In this document: in pieces, positions 55,538 through 64,000 of the stretch
How the letters are laid out: every line of letters begins with the position of its first letter
How positions within the stretch are numbered: position 1 is the first letter of the stretch
Assembly: GCF_918698115.1 (NCBI RefSeq)
Contig: NZ_CAKKLV010000001.1
Location: forward strand, 310,001 to 374,000
Direction: 5' to 3'
Source: Peribacillus sp. Bi96
Lineage (GTDB): Bacteria; Bacillota; Bacilli; Bacillales; DSM-1321
DNA: 64,000 nucleotides
Notes under the pieces: model-generated
The model's input: only the letters and a program-made list of their open reading frames with translations
What the model was told of the DNA's origin: nothing
The model's database searches: none
Made by a program: the position numbers and the translations under genes

Positions 55538-56860
55538 TCAGGATGTATACTGACTTAAAACTATAAAACTAGGGTCCGTATTAGATATGTTTTTTAATGA
55601 ATATCCATCCATCCCCCATGCTCGTTTCGTTGGTTTTTCAGATCTTTTACCAAATTTAAATGCATTCGAGAATCCTGATATACTATATCCAATAGAACTA
55701 TCTTGAGAAAAGGTAACTTGAAACTCCAATCCTTTTGAATTCAGCGGTACATTAATAAGATTTATAGACCTTATGTCGGATTGAGCGAGCACATAAAAAT
55801 CCCTAGCGATTGTTAAGTCTAAATTAACAATACCATCAATTACATAAATTGTTTTTTGGGGTAAATTTCCAACGGGAGTAACTTTCTTTCCAGCTATTGT
55901 TTTCATTGGTGAGCCACTTTTTATAAAACTGAAGAATTCATTATCAAAATACTCAACATAACCTGTATAATATCCAGAGGTTGAACTAATTCGATTATAT
56001 CTACCCTTGTCGATTATTTTTTCTAAATTACTTCCCAAACCAATTCCGTTGTACAGACCATTATTTTGTGTGATTGCTCCCCAGTTTACTAATTCTGTGA
56101 GATGAGGCATTTCGTATCTACAAGAATAAAAATCATTATTAAGTGTGAAATTGCCAATAATACACTTGGTATAGAACCCTTCAAAACTTACATTATAGAA
56201 CTTGTTACTATTGTTCCAACCTGCTTCATCACTATCAAAAGACACTTGGAAATTGTCTTCAGGAACGCCAAAACCATTTCCAAGCGAACCTCCATAAAAT
56301 GTGTTTTCTGTACACCAACCTGAATTGTTACGAGATTTCATAACTATTCCAAATCGGTGATTCTCCATTCTTCCGATATAAAAGGTATTGTAGGAAGAAC
56401 CTTCTGCGTTTATTAATACTTTTTCAGCTGTTACAATCAATCCGGTAGTAAAACCTGTGATTCTAGGAAATCTAAAAATCCCAAAGTAACTATTGAAAAT
56501 CTGTACACCTACACTATTATCACTCCAGTCTTTTATCTTTTTTTCTACAGAAATATCAACATCTAATCTATTGGAATCAGCTCCCCAAATTCCTAAACCA
56601 TTACCGAAACTAGAAAGTGTAGGCTTAAATAAAAGGGCAACTCCATTATGATGTGAAACAATTATCGCTCCACCCTTTATTGAAATAGCCTTATCTACAG
56701 TAATTGTGCTAAAGGTATTATAGAGTACATTATTTGGAAGAAGTAATATATCTCCTTGTTCTGCTTCAGAAATAGCTTGCTTTATTGCTACTGTCCAATC
56801 TTGTATTCCCATATAATCTCTGACAAGGTGAATGTAAGAATTTATATTTACTTTTTTCAT
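55538..56860 (-). CDS. Right-handed beta-helix (tailspike/pectate-lyase-like) protein
   Basis: 440 aa with no signal peptide. The N-terminal DYMGIQDWTVAIKQAISEAEQGDILLLPNN (DYMGIQDWTVAIKQA then GDILLLPNN) resembles the opening of phage pre-neck appendage and polysaccharide-lyase helices. The rest is rich in Asn/Gly turns with short strands, such as NTFYGGSLGNGFG and NKFYNVSFEGF, as in stacked parallel beta-helix coils. It may cut or bind a polysaccharide, perhaps phage derived or linked to the exopolysaccharide locus downstream. Catalytic residues cannot be assigned. It is on the minus strand and isolated. Confidence 0.7.
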   Translation of the reverse strand: MKKVNINSYIHLVRDYMGIQDWTVAIKQAISEAEQGDILLLPNNVLYNTFSTITVDKAISIKGGAIIVSHHNGVALLFKPTLSSFGNGLGIWGADSNRLDVDISVEKKIKDWSDNSVGVQIFNSYFGIFRFPRITGFTTGLIVTAEKVLINAEGSSYNTFYIGRMENHRFGIVMKSRNNSGWCTENTFYGGSLGNGFGVPEDNFQVSFDSDEAGWNNSNKFYNVSFEGFYTKCIIGNFTLNNDFYSCRYEMPHLTELVNWGAITQNNGLYNGIGLGSNLEKIIDKGRYNRISSTSGYYTGYVEYFDNEFFSFIKSGSPMKTIAGKKVTPVGNLPQKTIYVIDGIVNLDLTIARDFYVLAQSDIRSINLINVPLNSKGLEFQVTFSQDSSIGYSISGFSNAFKFGKRSEKPTKRAWGMDGYSLKNISNTDPSFIVLSQYTS

Positions 56861-57767
56861 TAATTATCACCACCATTCTCATTTCGTTGCTTCCATCAAA
56901 TTTTGTAACGGCTTTCCGAATTTTGTAGTTGAGGAATAAGAGAATGTCTTATTTTGTTTTTAACTTGTGACACCTAGTTTGTAGAAGCAGGCTGGATTGA
57001 CACAGGTTTGTTTCACTGCTAATCGCGTTGTTAATCTCCGTACTGAATAAGGCTTATTATAGAGTATTAGTTAAATACTCAATGAATTTGATATCTGTCT
57101 GTTTAACATAATATATTCATCAAACCAAGTTTTTGCATAGGTAGATGTGTTACTTCTTTTAAAAAGGTTTAAAAGTAGGCGTACGGGCACCTGTTTGCGT
57201 AAGACTAAGTAATTCTTGCTTACTCTAGTAGTTGCCTTATTGTGAAATGCTACCCAGCTATCACAGGTACAATTAACTTTTTTGGTTGGTTCAATTATTT
57301 TATCTTGGGAGTATTTTTAAGTTAGAATCAAGTCACTTTGCCATTGTAGATATAAACGAATTACCTAATACGCTAATTAACTTTTCCTAGTTTGCTTTTT
57401 TATAAAGGAAGATATTTCGATCACTTATCGATTAACAGATTTAGTGTCCAATACAACGGTATCAAGGAAAAACATTACTGCCATCAACACCTAGAGCCTC
57501 CTCCGATAACATTGGAATAGCTATCTAGATCTTTTTATATCGATGATAATCCATTTCACATTAATAGAGTCTTTGGAAATTCATAATAAAAGGGGGGAGT
57601 CCAAACCTTACCCCTTGACAATTAGAACATAGCTTACGATAGTTTAATTATAGATTCCAGTATGTGTTCACAAACCGATTACTGGAGGAAGCAAGATAAA
57701 ATATGGTGTTATAAATCTTTTTTTTGTATCTGACAAATGTGCAACAAGTGAACTTCTTTTTTTACAT
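56861..57767. other. AT-rich intergenic region without recognised genes
   Basis: About 900 bp between the beta-helix gene and an MFS relic. No open frame with a ribosome-binding site and no recognisable repeat; no structure strong enough to call. Confidence 0.5.
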
Positions 57768-57825
57768 AAAAAAAAGAACATCCTCAAAGATGTCCCATTT
57801 ATATATAATTACTTCATTTTTTTTT
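57768..57825 (-). pseudogene. 3' end of a third MFS copy
   Basis: AGAACATCCTCAAAGATGTCC hairpin followed by ATAATTACTTCATTTTTTTT matches the terminator and last codons (LRKMK-stop) of the MFS genes at 37541 and 52633. The rest of the gene is displaced: an internal piece lies 1.6 kb away at 59389, beyond the acyltransferase gene. Confidence 0.7.
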
Positions 57826-57878
57826 AACGCGTTGTTTGTTCCTACCTTAATGGTAAATGAATAAATTGAATTTTATCA

Positions 57879-59090
57879 TTAGCTAACTTTATCTTTCTTA
57901 GATATTTGTTTATTACTATCACCCTTTTCATGATTGAGTTTACGAATAACAATGGCACGTACCTGACTTGTTTTTCCTTCTGTAAATAGCGACATTACAT
58001 ACGTTATAAGAATAATACCTAAACAAATACCAACCCCAATAAGCATGTTACTGTAAGTCGGTTGCATCCGGTCGAATCCAAGATTATTGATAAAAGCAAA
58101 TAAGAAAATTAGTACAGGAAAATGCACTAAGTATAATGTGAATGAAAAACTTGCGATTTTTTTTGAAAAACTATAATAAAGAAGTTTTAAGTTTGAGAAC
58201 GTGATAAATTTCGTTTCAAAATGTACAATCGTATAAATAAAAGAAGAAAAAGTGATTGCTACAAATAAATCTCCGACAAAAGCAGATGGCAAAAGTCCAA
58301 GTCTACTAATCCCTAAAACTGCAATAAAGGAAAATAACACTACAGATTTAATCATAATTTTGTAAAAATTACTCTTTATTTTTATTGCCGGTGATACTAA
58401 TATCAAAACACCTAATAACCAGATAATGAAATATTGTAGAATTTTCACACCTAAGACTGTCATTAATAAAATAGTTAAGATGCTATATAAGCCAACCATA
58501 AAACCACTTTTCTTTTTGACAAAAATAAATAAGATACACGGGAATAAAATATAGTACCAAAACTCATAACTCAGACTCCATAACGGATCATTAGCACCTA
58601 AAACTGGGACAAATATTTCTTGAAGAAAAAACAAATTGCCAACCAGAACACTAAAACTTAAGCCGTTATCCATATTCTTTGGAAAGAAACTGTAATCAAG
58701 GAAATTTGATCCAATCAAATCAATAATAAAACCAATAACTAATACTGGAATTAAAACTACATAAAGCCTTGTTAGTCGATTTATTAAATAATATTTCCAC
58801 GACCAGGTATTATTATAGACTTTCGTTAAAACACTGTTTGAGATGAAAAACCCACTAAGAACAAAAAATACGATTACAGCTTGATGCCCTAAACCCGCAA
58901 TAGAATAAAGCAACAACAAAATTGCGTTAGGAAAATCGATGTCCTCAAATTTCACAAAAAATATGTTTCTAAAATGATTTACAAGTACTAAAATTGCCGC
59001 AACGCCTCTTATAAAATCTAAATGATAAGATGAGCTTCCCTTCAATAATCCATTGTTTATTTTAATGTTATTTTTTATAGAATTATTCAT
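57879..59090 (-). CDS. Acyltransferase-3 family membrane protein (OafA/YrhL-like)
   Basis: 403 aa with about ten membrane helices. The N-terminus HLDFIRGVAAILVLVNHFRN contains the conserved Arg-Gly and the catalytic-type His of the family, and FFVLSGFFISNSVL follows near residue 80. The C-terminal helix set ends in a basic tail. Such enzymes O-acetylate surface or exopolysaccharides; the EPS operon 2.6 kb away is a reasonable target but this is inference. AAAGAAAGG lies upstream. It sits between two fragments of an MFS copy. Confidence 0.88.
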   Translation of the reverse strand: MNNSIKNNIKINNGLLKGSSSYHLDFIRGVAAILVLVNHFRNIFFVKFEDIDFPNAILLLLYSIAGLGHQAVIVFFVLSGFFISNSVLTKVYNNTWSWKYYLINRLTRLYVVLIPVLVIGFIIDLIGSNFLDYSFFPKNMDNGLSFSVLVGNLFFLQEIFVPVLGANDPLWSLSYEFWYYILFPCILFIFVKKKSGFMVGLYSILTILLMTVLGVKILQYFIIWLLGVLILVSPAIKIKSNFYKIMIKSVVLFSFIAVLGISRLGLLPSAFVGDLFVAITFSSFIYTIVHFETKFITFSNLKLLYYSFSKKIASFSFTLYLVHFPVLIFLFAFINNLGFDRMQPTYSNMLIGVGICLGIILITYVMSLFTEGKTSQVRAIVIRKLNHEKGDSNKQISKKDKVS

Positions 59091-59388
59091 ATAACAGACC
59101 TTTCTTTGAAATTTTTACTCAGCTTATCATATCATTTATTCTATAAAAATAAACACATATTAAGTAATTGTAGGGAAGCCTCACTCATAACACTTTGACT
59201 TAGGTTGTTGTGTCTGTGCTATCTACCCAATCATAGATATTAATATTGTTTTTGTGAAGGTACCAATTATTCTATGCCCCTATATCAATAATGGCGGCGT
59301 GTTACCTTTAGTAATGGTAACAGATTTAAACTCTCTAACTTTGTATTTTCTATTGGGATTTATTAACCTTTACTAACCGTTATTCTCC

Positions 59389-59490
59389 ATAGACCACGCT
59401 CTAAGAGCCGATTGGACAGCACTGAATCCAATGCCGTAAAAATAGCGGCAATCTCACCAAAAGATACCTTAATGAAAAAACAAGAACAAA
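59389..59490 (-). pseudogene. Internal fragment of the third MFS copy
   Basis: Sequence matching the MFS interior (AGAGCCGATTGGACAGCAC, AATCCAATGCCGTAAAAATA) followed directly by the CCAAAAGATACCTTAATG portion, so about 200 bp inside is deleted. In the intact copy these pieces are 37735-37795 and 38020-38060. Confidence 0.75.
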
Positions 59491-59754
59491 AATACGAAAA
59501 AAGATTTTGGAAAAAGTGGCTGAACTAATTGAAGTGTTGAAAGTAGAATCTAATGTTTTGACGTTTTAGTGGGTCAGGAAAGAAATATAGTTGTAAATGC
59601 ATCTTTACCGTGCAGCCCAATGGTAATAATCTGTCGGATATTCGGAAGAATTGTTAAGAGTTAGTATCATTAATGTGAAATTTAATTAAGTGCATTTCAT
59701 TTACCAAATAAGGTATAATGTTACAGTCGAATAAGAGAGAGTAAAGTAATTAAT

Positions 59755-59957
59755 TATGGGTCAAAGATATTAATGAAGAGGGAAAAAGATACTCTAAATA
59801 GTAGAAAGAAACCTATGGATGATAAACTAAATTCTGAACAACTTGACAATTTTATCTAAATATTTCTCAATGCCGGAGACATTCATGATGATAAGACGGT
59901 CACTTTTAACTATAATTTAGGTGGTAGATTTCTAGAAGTATTGAATTCGGTTAAGTG
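59755..59957 (+). pseudogene. 77-aa protein gene, copy 3, decayed
   Basis: Matches copies at 38975 and 54462 (GATACTCTAAATAGTAGAAA, AAACTAAATTCTGAACAACT, ATTCATGATGATAAGACGGT) but carries stops and deletions, and about 30 bp in the middle are missing. Confidence 0.8.
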
Positions 59958-60247
59958 ATTGGTGCTTTGGAGTAACCTGTAGAAATGCTAGTTTTTTAAA
60001 ATCCTAAATATAGCTATATTAATGAGATTTGGTGATTATCAAAGTCGAGTGATGCCGTAATTAGATGGAATATTATCCTTTATTCAGTTGTTTCGATATT
60101 TATAATTAATAAGAGAAGAACAGATAGAAAGAGAAAATCACAAGCCTGCTAAAGAATAATAGTGTTTATTTAAGAGTGCTCATAGAAAGCATTCTAATGT
60201 TAGGACTTCCATGTCAGTCCGTAAGGTTTAAAAATTGGGGGTTAAAG

Positions 60248-60680
60248 ATGAAGAAATATGGTTTATTATTTATGGCTGGAATTTGTTTAGTAGTATTGGT
60301 TTTTGGTCATCTTCATTGGCAAACATGATTCAAGCAGCGGGGATAGAGGAAAAAAAGCTGAAGAAAGAATAAAAGAAAAGGAAAAAGAAGATAGGTAAGC
60401 TTTGAAACAAAGTTTAATATCAGGAAGTAATAAACAGCAGCCACTAATAGAGTAAGATTAATTGGGTTACAAATTGCTTACACAAGAAAAGGTTCTTGTA
60501 TCCCTTATTGCAGTAAGGGTACTTCAGGAACTGGTGTAGTGCTAAATTATTTGGATAATATTAAAGCTTCTGAAAAGGGTTATTAAATAAATAAATAAAT
60601 GGACTTATATAAATAGCATGAATGGGATTGAAAAAAACTTAAAGAAGAGAATGGGCATTACATATGGTTCGAGGTGTTGT
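60248..60680 (+). pseudogene. SGNH/GDSL hydrolase, decayed copy 2
   Basis: ATG 60248, preceded by GGGGGTTAAAG, begins a membrane anchor (KKYGLLFMAGICLVVLVFGHLHWQT) that stops after 26 codons. Downstream pieces match copy 1 at 39790 (AAGTAATAAACAGCAGCCAC, AATATTAAAGCTTCTGAAAAGG) but with many indels. The DxxH block is lost. The N-terminal anchor is better preserved here than in copy 1. Confidence 0.7.
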
Positions 60681-60925
60681 ACGTAAGGGGAGTACTATCA
60701 CAAATATGTTTGTATCTCCAGTATAGAAATCAAAAATACAGATAATGGAGAATAAGCTAATAGCTTGTATGCTTCCATTAGTAGTCAAAAAAGGTGAAAT
60801 AGGAGAAAAGTGGTAATAATCACTTTTCCCTCTCTGAAATTAGTTTGAAATAAGAATGAAAAGTGGGCTTTCGATGTTAAAGAATCAAAAAAGAAAAACA
60901 AAATTTCTCATGTTTAACGAGCAGT

Positions 60926-61225
60926 TCATTTCCTATCCTCGATAAATTCGCGCATTTCTTCTTTCGATATTCCTGAACCAATAATATCTTTCATGATTTC
61001 CTTCCACTCATCATCCATACTGTGGTCTACTTGTTCATACAGGAGGGCATCAACAGTTATACAAAGGATACTAGCGAATTTTTCTAAAACTAAAATAGTA
61101 GGATTAGTTTGAAGGTTTCTTTCCAGTGAGCTTATATATGATTTTGCCACTCCGGATTTTGTTGAGAGTTCACTAATTGACATTTTTTTTTCTTCTCTAA
61201 GCATTTTAACTCGGTAACCTATCAT
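60926..61225 (-). CDS. sinR: SinR-type XRE-family regulator
   Basis: 99 aa. Residues 1-66 form an XRE helix-turn-helix (MIGYRVKMLREEKKMSISEL, SGVAKSYISSLERNLQTNPT). Residues 68-99 (DDEWKEIMKDIIGSGISKEEMREFIEDRK; split as DDEWKEIMKDIIGSG and ISKEEMREFIEDRK) match the SinR/SinI dimerisation region. In B. subtilis SinR represses biofilm exopolysaccharide genes and is antagonised by SinI. Its position divergent from the exopolysaccharide operon supports the same role. No sinI gene is visible. A truncated relic of the gene is at 40545. The upstream ribosome-binding site is weak (GGTGTGATG). Confidence 0.9.
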   Translation of the reverse strand: MIGYRVKMLREEKKMSISELSTKSGVAKSYISSLERNLQTNPTILVLEKFASILCITVDALLYEQVDHSMDDEWKEIMKDIIGSGISKEEMREFIEDRK

Positions 61226-61497
61226 TTACATCACACCTAACCATTGATATGTATTATTAATTATATAATATTTCCAATAAAATCCTTTAATAATTACTAA
61301 TTTTATTGTGAAACTATCTCTTTTAGTCTACACAGTTTTTTACCATTTTTAATGATAAATACGCACTAAAATACTTGACCTAATCATATGTATAAACAGA
61401 TTTTCTTGTTTCTATAGGCATTTAGTTAGGTCTTGCTTTTCAAAAGTGCTTCTAATATTATTAGTACACAAGGTGGATATAGTGTTTACTAATATTT

Positions 61498-61556
61498 ACA
61501 TAACCCCCCGCCTAAAAACCCATTCTCTGAATGGGTTTTTAGGCGGGGGGTTATGT
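61498..61556. repeat. Perfect 28-bp-arm inverted repeat upstream of the exopolysaccharide operon
   Basis: Left arm 61498-61525 and right arm 61529-61556 are exact reverse complements, separated by three bases (TCT). The arms contain C6/G6 and TAAAAACCC/GGGTTTTTA blocks. In RNA this would be an extremely stable hairpin, 140 bp before the extended -10 promoter. It may end sinR-antisense or upstream transcription, block readthrough or act as a regulatory cruciform. Confidence 0.95.
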
Positions 61557-61699
61557 GAAATGGTTACACGGAAAATTGTGAATATTCCCTTTGTGAAATC
61601 ATGTATTTCCTTATAAAATTATCTAGCCATTAGAAAAGTATCAATCAATGTAAATTTCATGTAAATTTCCTAAAAAAAACATTAATGTAGGTAATATTA

Positions 61700-61708
61700 T
61701 GGTATAAT
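61700..61708 (+). promoter_or_regulatory. Extended -10 promoter of the exopolysaccharide operon
   Basis: TGGTATAAT: TATAAT (61703-61708) with the TGn extension; no good -35 element upstream. It lies 35 bp before the start codon. No GTTCTYT-type SinR site is obvious between the hairpin and the start. Confidence 0.7.
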
Positions 61709-61743
61709 GCAATAGGTCATTTTTAACATTTTGGGAGGATAAT

Positions 61744-62424
61744 ATGGAAGAAACTATTAGTATTAAAGATATTTTTCAAACATTAAAGAAACGTTGGAAG
61801 TTAATAACGCTCCTGACATTAATTGCAGCGTTGATTAGTGGTTCAATATCTTATTTTTTATTAACACCTGTTTACCAATCATCCACACAGATTTTAGTAA
61901 ATCAGAAACAATCAGAAAACCAATTGGATTCTACTCAAATACAATCTAATATTGATATGATTAATACATACAGTGTGATCATAAAAAGCCCTGCTATATT
62001 AGAGAAGGTCATTGATGATCTTGAACTTCCACAAAGCGTGGATCAACTTAGTCAAAAAATTACGATTAACAGCCAGGAAAATTCTCAAGTCTTCTCTTTA
62101 ACGGTTCAAGATAGTAATCCATTGAAGGCCGTTGAAATTGCAAACTCAGTGTCTGGTACATTCCAAAAGGAAATCAAAGATATAATGAATGTCGATAATG
62201 TTAGCATTCTTGCGAAGGCAGAAGTAAAGGAAAATCCTACTCCCGTAAAACCATCTCCATTATTGAATATCGCTATTGCGGTGGTAGTTGGGTTGATGGC
62301 TGGAATAGGCTTGGCATTCCTACTAGAGTACATGGATAATACGATTAGAGACGAGAAGGATATTGAGACGCTCCTTGACTTGCCATTACTTGGATCCATC
62401 CAAAAAATATCGCAACATAAATAA
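61744..62424 (+). CDS. CapA/YveK-type chain-length and tyrosine-kinase-adaptor protein
   Basis: 226 aa. Two membrane helices (about 19-40 and 174-196) enclose an extracellular loop with PVYQSSTQILVNQK. The Wzz motif ends with ENPTPVKPSPLLNIAIAVVVG. A cytoplasmic tail (LLEYMDNTIRDEKDIETLLDLPLLGSI) contacts and activates the partner kinase. This is the Gram-positive split form of a BY-kinase; the kinase follows 38 bp later. GGGAGGA precedes the ATG. Confidence 0.95.
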   Translation: MEETISIKDIFQTLKKRWKLITLLTLIAALISGSISYFLLTPVYQSSTQILVNQKQSENQLDSTQIQSNIDMINTYSVIIKSPAILEKVIDDLELPQSVDQLSQKITINSQENSQVFSLTVQDSNPLKAVEIANSVSGTFQKEIKDIMNVDNVSILAKAEVKENPTPVKPSPLLNIAIAVVVGLMAGIGLAFLLEYMDNTIRDEKDIETLLDLPLLGSIQKISQHK

Positions 62425-62462
62425 AGAACCATTTAGTGACATTAAGAAAGGAAGTGGGATTT

Positions 62463-63140
62463 ATGAGAAGTAAAAATGAAAAACAAGTAAATTTAATTGC
62501 GCAGACTAATCCTAAATCGCCTATTACTGAACAATATCGATTAATTAGGACAAATATACAATTCTCTTCAGTTGATAAAGAAATTAAAACCATTGTGGTT
62601 ACTTCCGCGGAGCCTAATGATGGGAAATCGACTACAGCTGCCAACCTAGCGATTGTGCTGGCTCAAGAAGAGAAAAAAGTATTACTTGTGGATGCGGACT
62701 TAAGGAAGCCATCCATTCATTATGCTTTTAATCTTAGTAATATACATGGACTTACTAGCGTATTGACAAAGAAAATGAACTTAAGAAAAACTATCTTGAA
62801 TTCAAATGTTTCAAATCTAGACATTTTAACAAGTGGCCCGATACCACCTAATCCTTCAGAGTTATTAAATTCTAAAGCAATTGAAACAGCTATTAATGAA
62901 CTAAAAGGTTTCTATGATTATATCATTTTAGATACACCGCCAGTTCTTGTAGTCACTGACTCTCAAATTGTAGCTAATAAATCTGATGGCGTGATCATGG
63001 TAGTGGCAAGCGGTAAGACAAACAAACAAAGTGCAGTAAAAGCAAAAGAACTTTTAGAAAAAGCTAATACGGCATTACTTGGGGTCGTTTTGAATGGAAC
63101 GGAATCAGATACCAGCAATTATTATTACTATCAATCTTAA
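62463..63140 (+). CDS. CapB/YwqD-type bacterial tyrosine kinase
   Basis: 225 aa from ATG 62463 (AAGGAAG upstream). BY-kinase motifs: Walker A SAEPNDGKSTTAANLA, Walker A' LLVDADLRKPSIH, Walker B YIILDTPPV. The C-terminal Tyr cluster SNYYYYQS is the autophosphorylation site. It controls polysaccharide chain length and export with the preceding adaptor. The partner PHP phosphatase follows. Confidence 0.95.
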   Translation: MRSKNEKQVNLIAQTNPKSPITEQYRLIRTNIQFSSVDKEIKTIVVTSAEPNDGKSTTAANLAIVLAQEEKKVLLVDADLRKPSIHYAFNLSNIHGLTSVLTKKMNLRKTILNSNVSNLDILTSGPIPPNPSELLNSKAIETAINELKGFYDYIILDTPPVLVVTDSQIVANKSDGVIMVVASGKTNKQSAVKAKELLEKANTALLGVVLNGTESDTSNYYYYQS

Positions 63141-63168
63141 ATAAAATATTTTTCGACAAATTAATACA

Positions 63169-63224
63169 AATTAATACCCTATTTTATAGCAATTTTTTAT
63201 GCTACTATTAACAGGGTATTAATT
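63169..63224 (+). promoter_or_regulatory. Long inverted repeat between kinase and phosphatase genes
   Basis: AATTAATACCCT (63169-63180) and AGGGTATTAATT (63213-63224) form a perfect 12-bp outer stem. An inner TATAGCA / TGCTA pair surrounds an A-T-rich loop. There is no T run after the stem, so it may be an RNA-stability or attenuation element rather than a terminator. Confidence 0.5.
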
Positions 63225-63286
63225 CCTATCTGTTTTCTGGGTGATCGAGACTTTTATCCCATTTATATAAAGGAAGTGTGTGAAAT

Positions 63287-64000
63287 TTGATTGACTTGCA
63301 TTGCCACATTATCCCTGGAGTTGATGATGGGTCCCTGGATATGCAGGAAAGCATGGCCATGGCAAAGAAAGCGGTAGAAGCAGGGATAACCCATTTATTT
63401 GCCACACCACATCACTTAAATGAGAGATATGTAAATGTGAAGGATGACATTATTGATCGGGTATTTGAGTTAAATGAGTGCTTGCAGCAAGAGAAAATCC
63501 CTATTTCTGTTCATCCTGGACAAGAATTGAGAATACATCGAGAATTATTTGTATCACTTGAAAAGGGAGAAGTGCTAACGCTTGATAATACTTACAAATA
63601 TTTATTATTAGAACTCCCGTCAGGACATGTGCCTTCATACACACAAGAACTGATCTATGAGCTGTTGTTAAAAGGGATAACACCAATTATTGTACATCCG
63701 GAGAGAAATAAGGAATTGATAAAAAATCATGATCTATTATTTAAATTGGTTCAAGAAGGGGCCTTAACACAACTTACCTCTGGTAGTATTATCGGTCTCT
63801 TTGGAAAGAATATTAAGTCATTTTCAAAAAAAATTTTGGAACATAATTTAGCCCATTTTATCGCAACAGATGCCCATAATGTAGGCTCTAGGGGATTCTC
63901 TTTACAAGAAGCATATGAAACCATCACAAAAACATTTGGAAACGAACGTACATTTTATTTCAAAGAAAATGCTGAACAGCTTATAAAAGGACAAAGTCCT
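63287..64000 (+). CDS. CapC/YwqE-type PHP-family protein-tyrosine phosphatase (3' end outside)
   Basis: Begins with TTG 63287, with AAGGAAGTG upstream, and stays open to the window edge; 238 residues are visible of an expected 254 or so. The metal-binding PHP motifs are visible: IDLHCHIIPGVDDGS at the start, ATPHHL (about 41), PGQEL (about 85), VHPERN (about 139) and ATDAHN (about 196). Dephosphorylates the BY-kinase and its targets. Co-transcription with the kinase is likely, although a hairpin lies between them. Confidence 0.92.
   Translation, partial: MIDLHCHIIPGVDDGSLDMQESMAMAKKAVEAGITHLFATPHHLNERYVNVKDDIIDRVFELNECLQQEKIPISVHPGQELRIHRELFVSLEKGEVLTLDNTYKYLLLELPSGHVPSYTQELIYELLLKGITPIIVHPERNKELIKNHDLLFKLVQEGALTQLTSGSIIGLFGKNIKSFSKKILEHNLAHFIATDAHNVGSRGFSLQEAYETITKTFGNERTFYFKENAEQLIKGQSP

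Overview
The window is a Bacillaceae chromosome segment, most likely Bacillus sensu lato close to the Peribacillus/B. simplex group. The order queA-tgt-yajC-yrzE-yrbG-spoVB-comN-secDF-recJ-apt-relA-dtd-amidase-hisS-aspS-6S RNA-tcdA matches the Bacillus subtilis arrangement nearly gene for gene. Ribosome-binding sites are strong Gram-positive AGGAGG types, and the regulatory signals (a T-box, CodY-like, Fur and cre sites) are typical of Firmicutes. The genus is an inference; no 16S gene is present.

Layout. (1) 1-19.5 kb is core housekeeping: tRNA queuosine modification, Sec translocation, DNA repair, purine salvage, the stringent response, D-aminoacyl-tRNA editing, a cell-wall amidase, and a T-box-controlled hisS-aspS pair. 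(2) 19.6-21.8 kb holds a 6S RNA, then an array of 33 canonical repeat cores plus one decayed copy, spaced by exactly 21 or 39 bp. A NERD-domain nuclease-like gene follows and runs straight into a second, five-unit array in which the repeat supplies its stop codon. (3) 21.9-23.9 kb has an M20 peptidase and tcdA. (4) 24.0-33.9 kb has two complete tandem copies of a branched-chain amino-acid ABC operon (livJHMGF), each with the same promoter architecture; copy 1 also has CodY-like boxes. (5) 34.0-36.6 kb has three copies of a GC-rich intergenic repeat and a secreted subtilase with Ig-like repeats.

(6) 36.6-61.5 kb is an AT-rich accessory region rich in decay. A block made of a VOC-protein fragment, a CxxC mini-protein, a Fur-box-controlled MFS transporter, a 77-aa protein, an SGNH hydrolase and a sinR-like gene occurs near 36.6-41 kb and again, rearranged and degraded, near 52-61.5 kb. 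Between the two blocks lie an HD-domain hydrolase, a kinase-like/EAL fusion protein, prophage debris, a PRD regulator with a class II aldolase and a fructose-type PTS, and an IS3 relic. Inside the second block lie a beta-helix protein and an acyltransferase, the latter apparently sitting within a broken MFS copy. (7) 61.5-64 kb begins an exopolysaccharide operon (chain-length/kinase-adaptor protein, tyrosine kinase, PHP-type phosphatase). It is preceded by an intact SinR-type regulator and a perfect 28-bp-arm hairpin.

The most unusual items are the NERD gene embedded in 21-bp arrays, the kinase-like/EAL fusion, the tandem liv duplication, and the repeated modular block that ends in sinR next to the exopolysaccharide operon.
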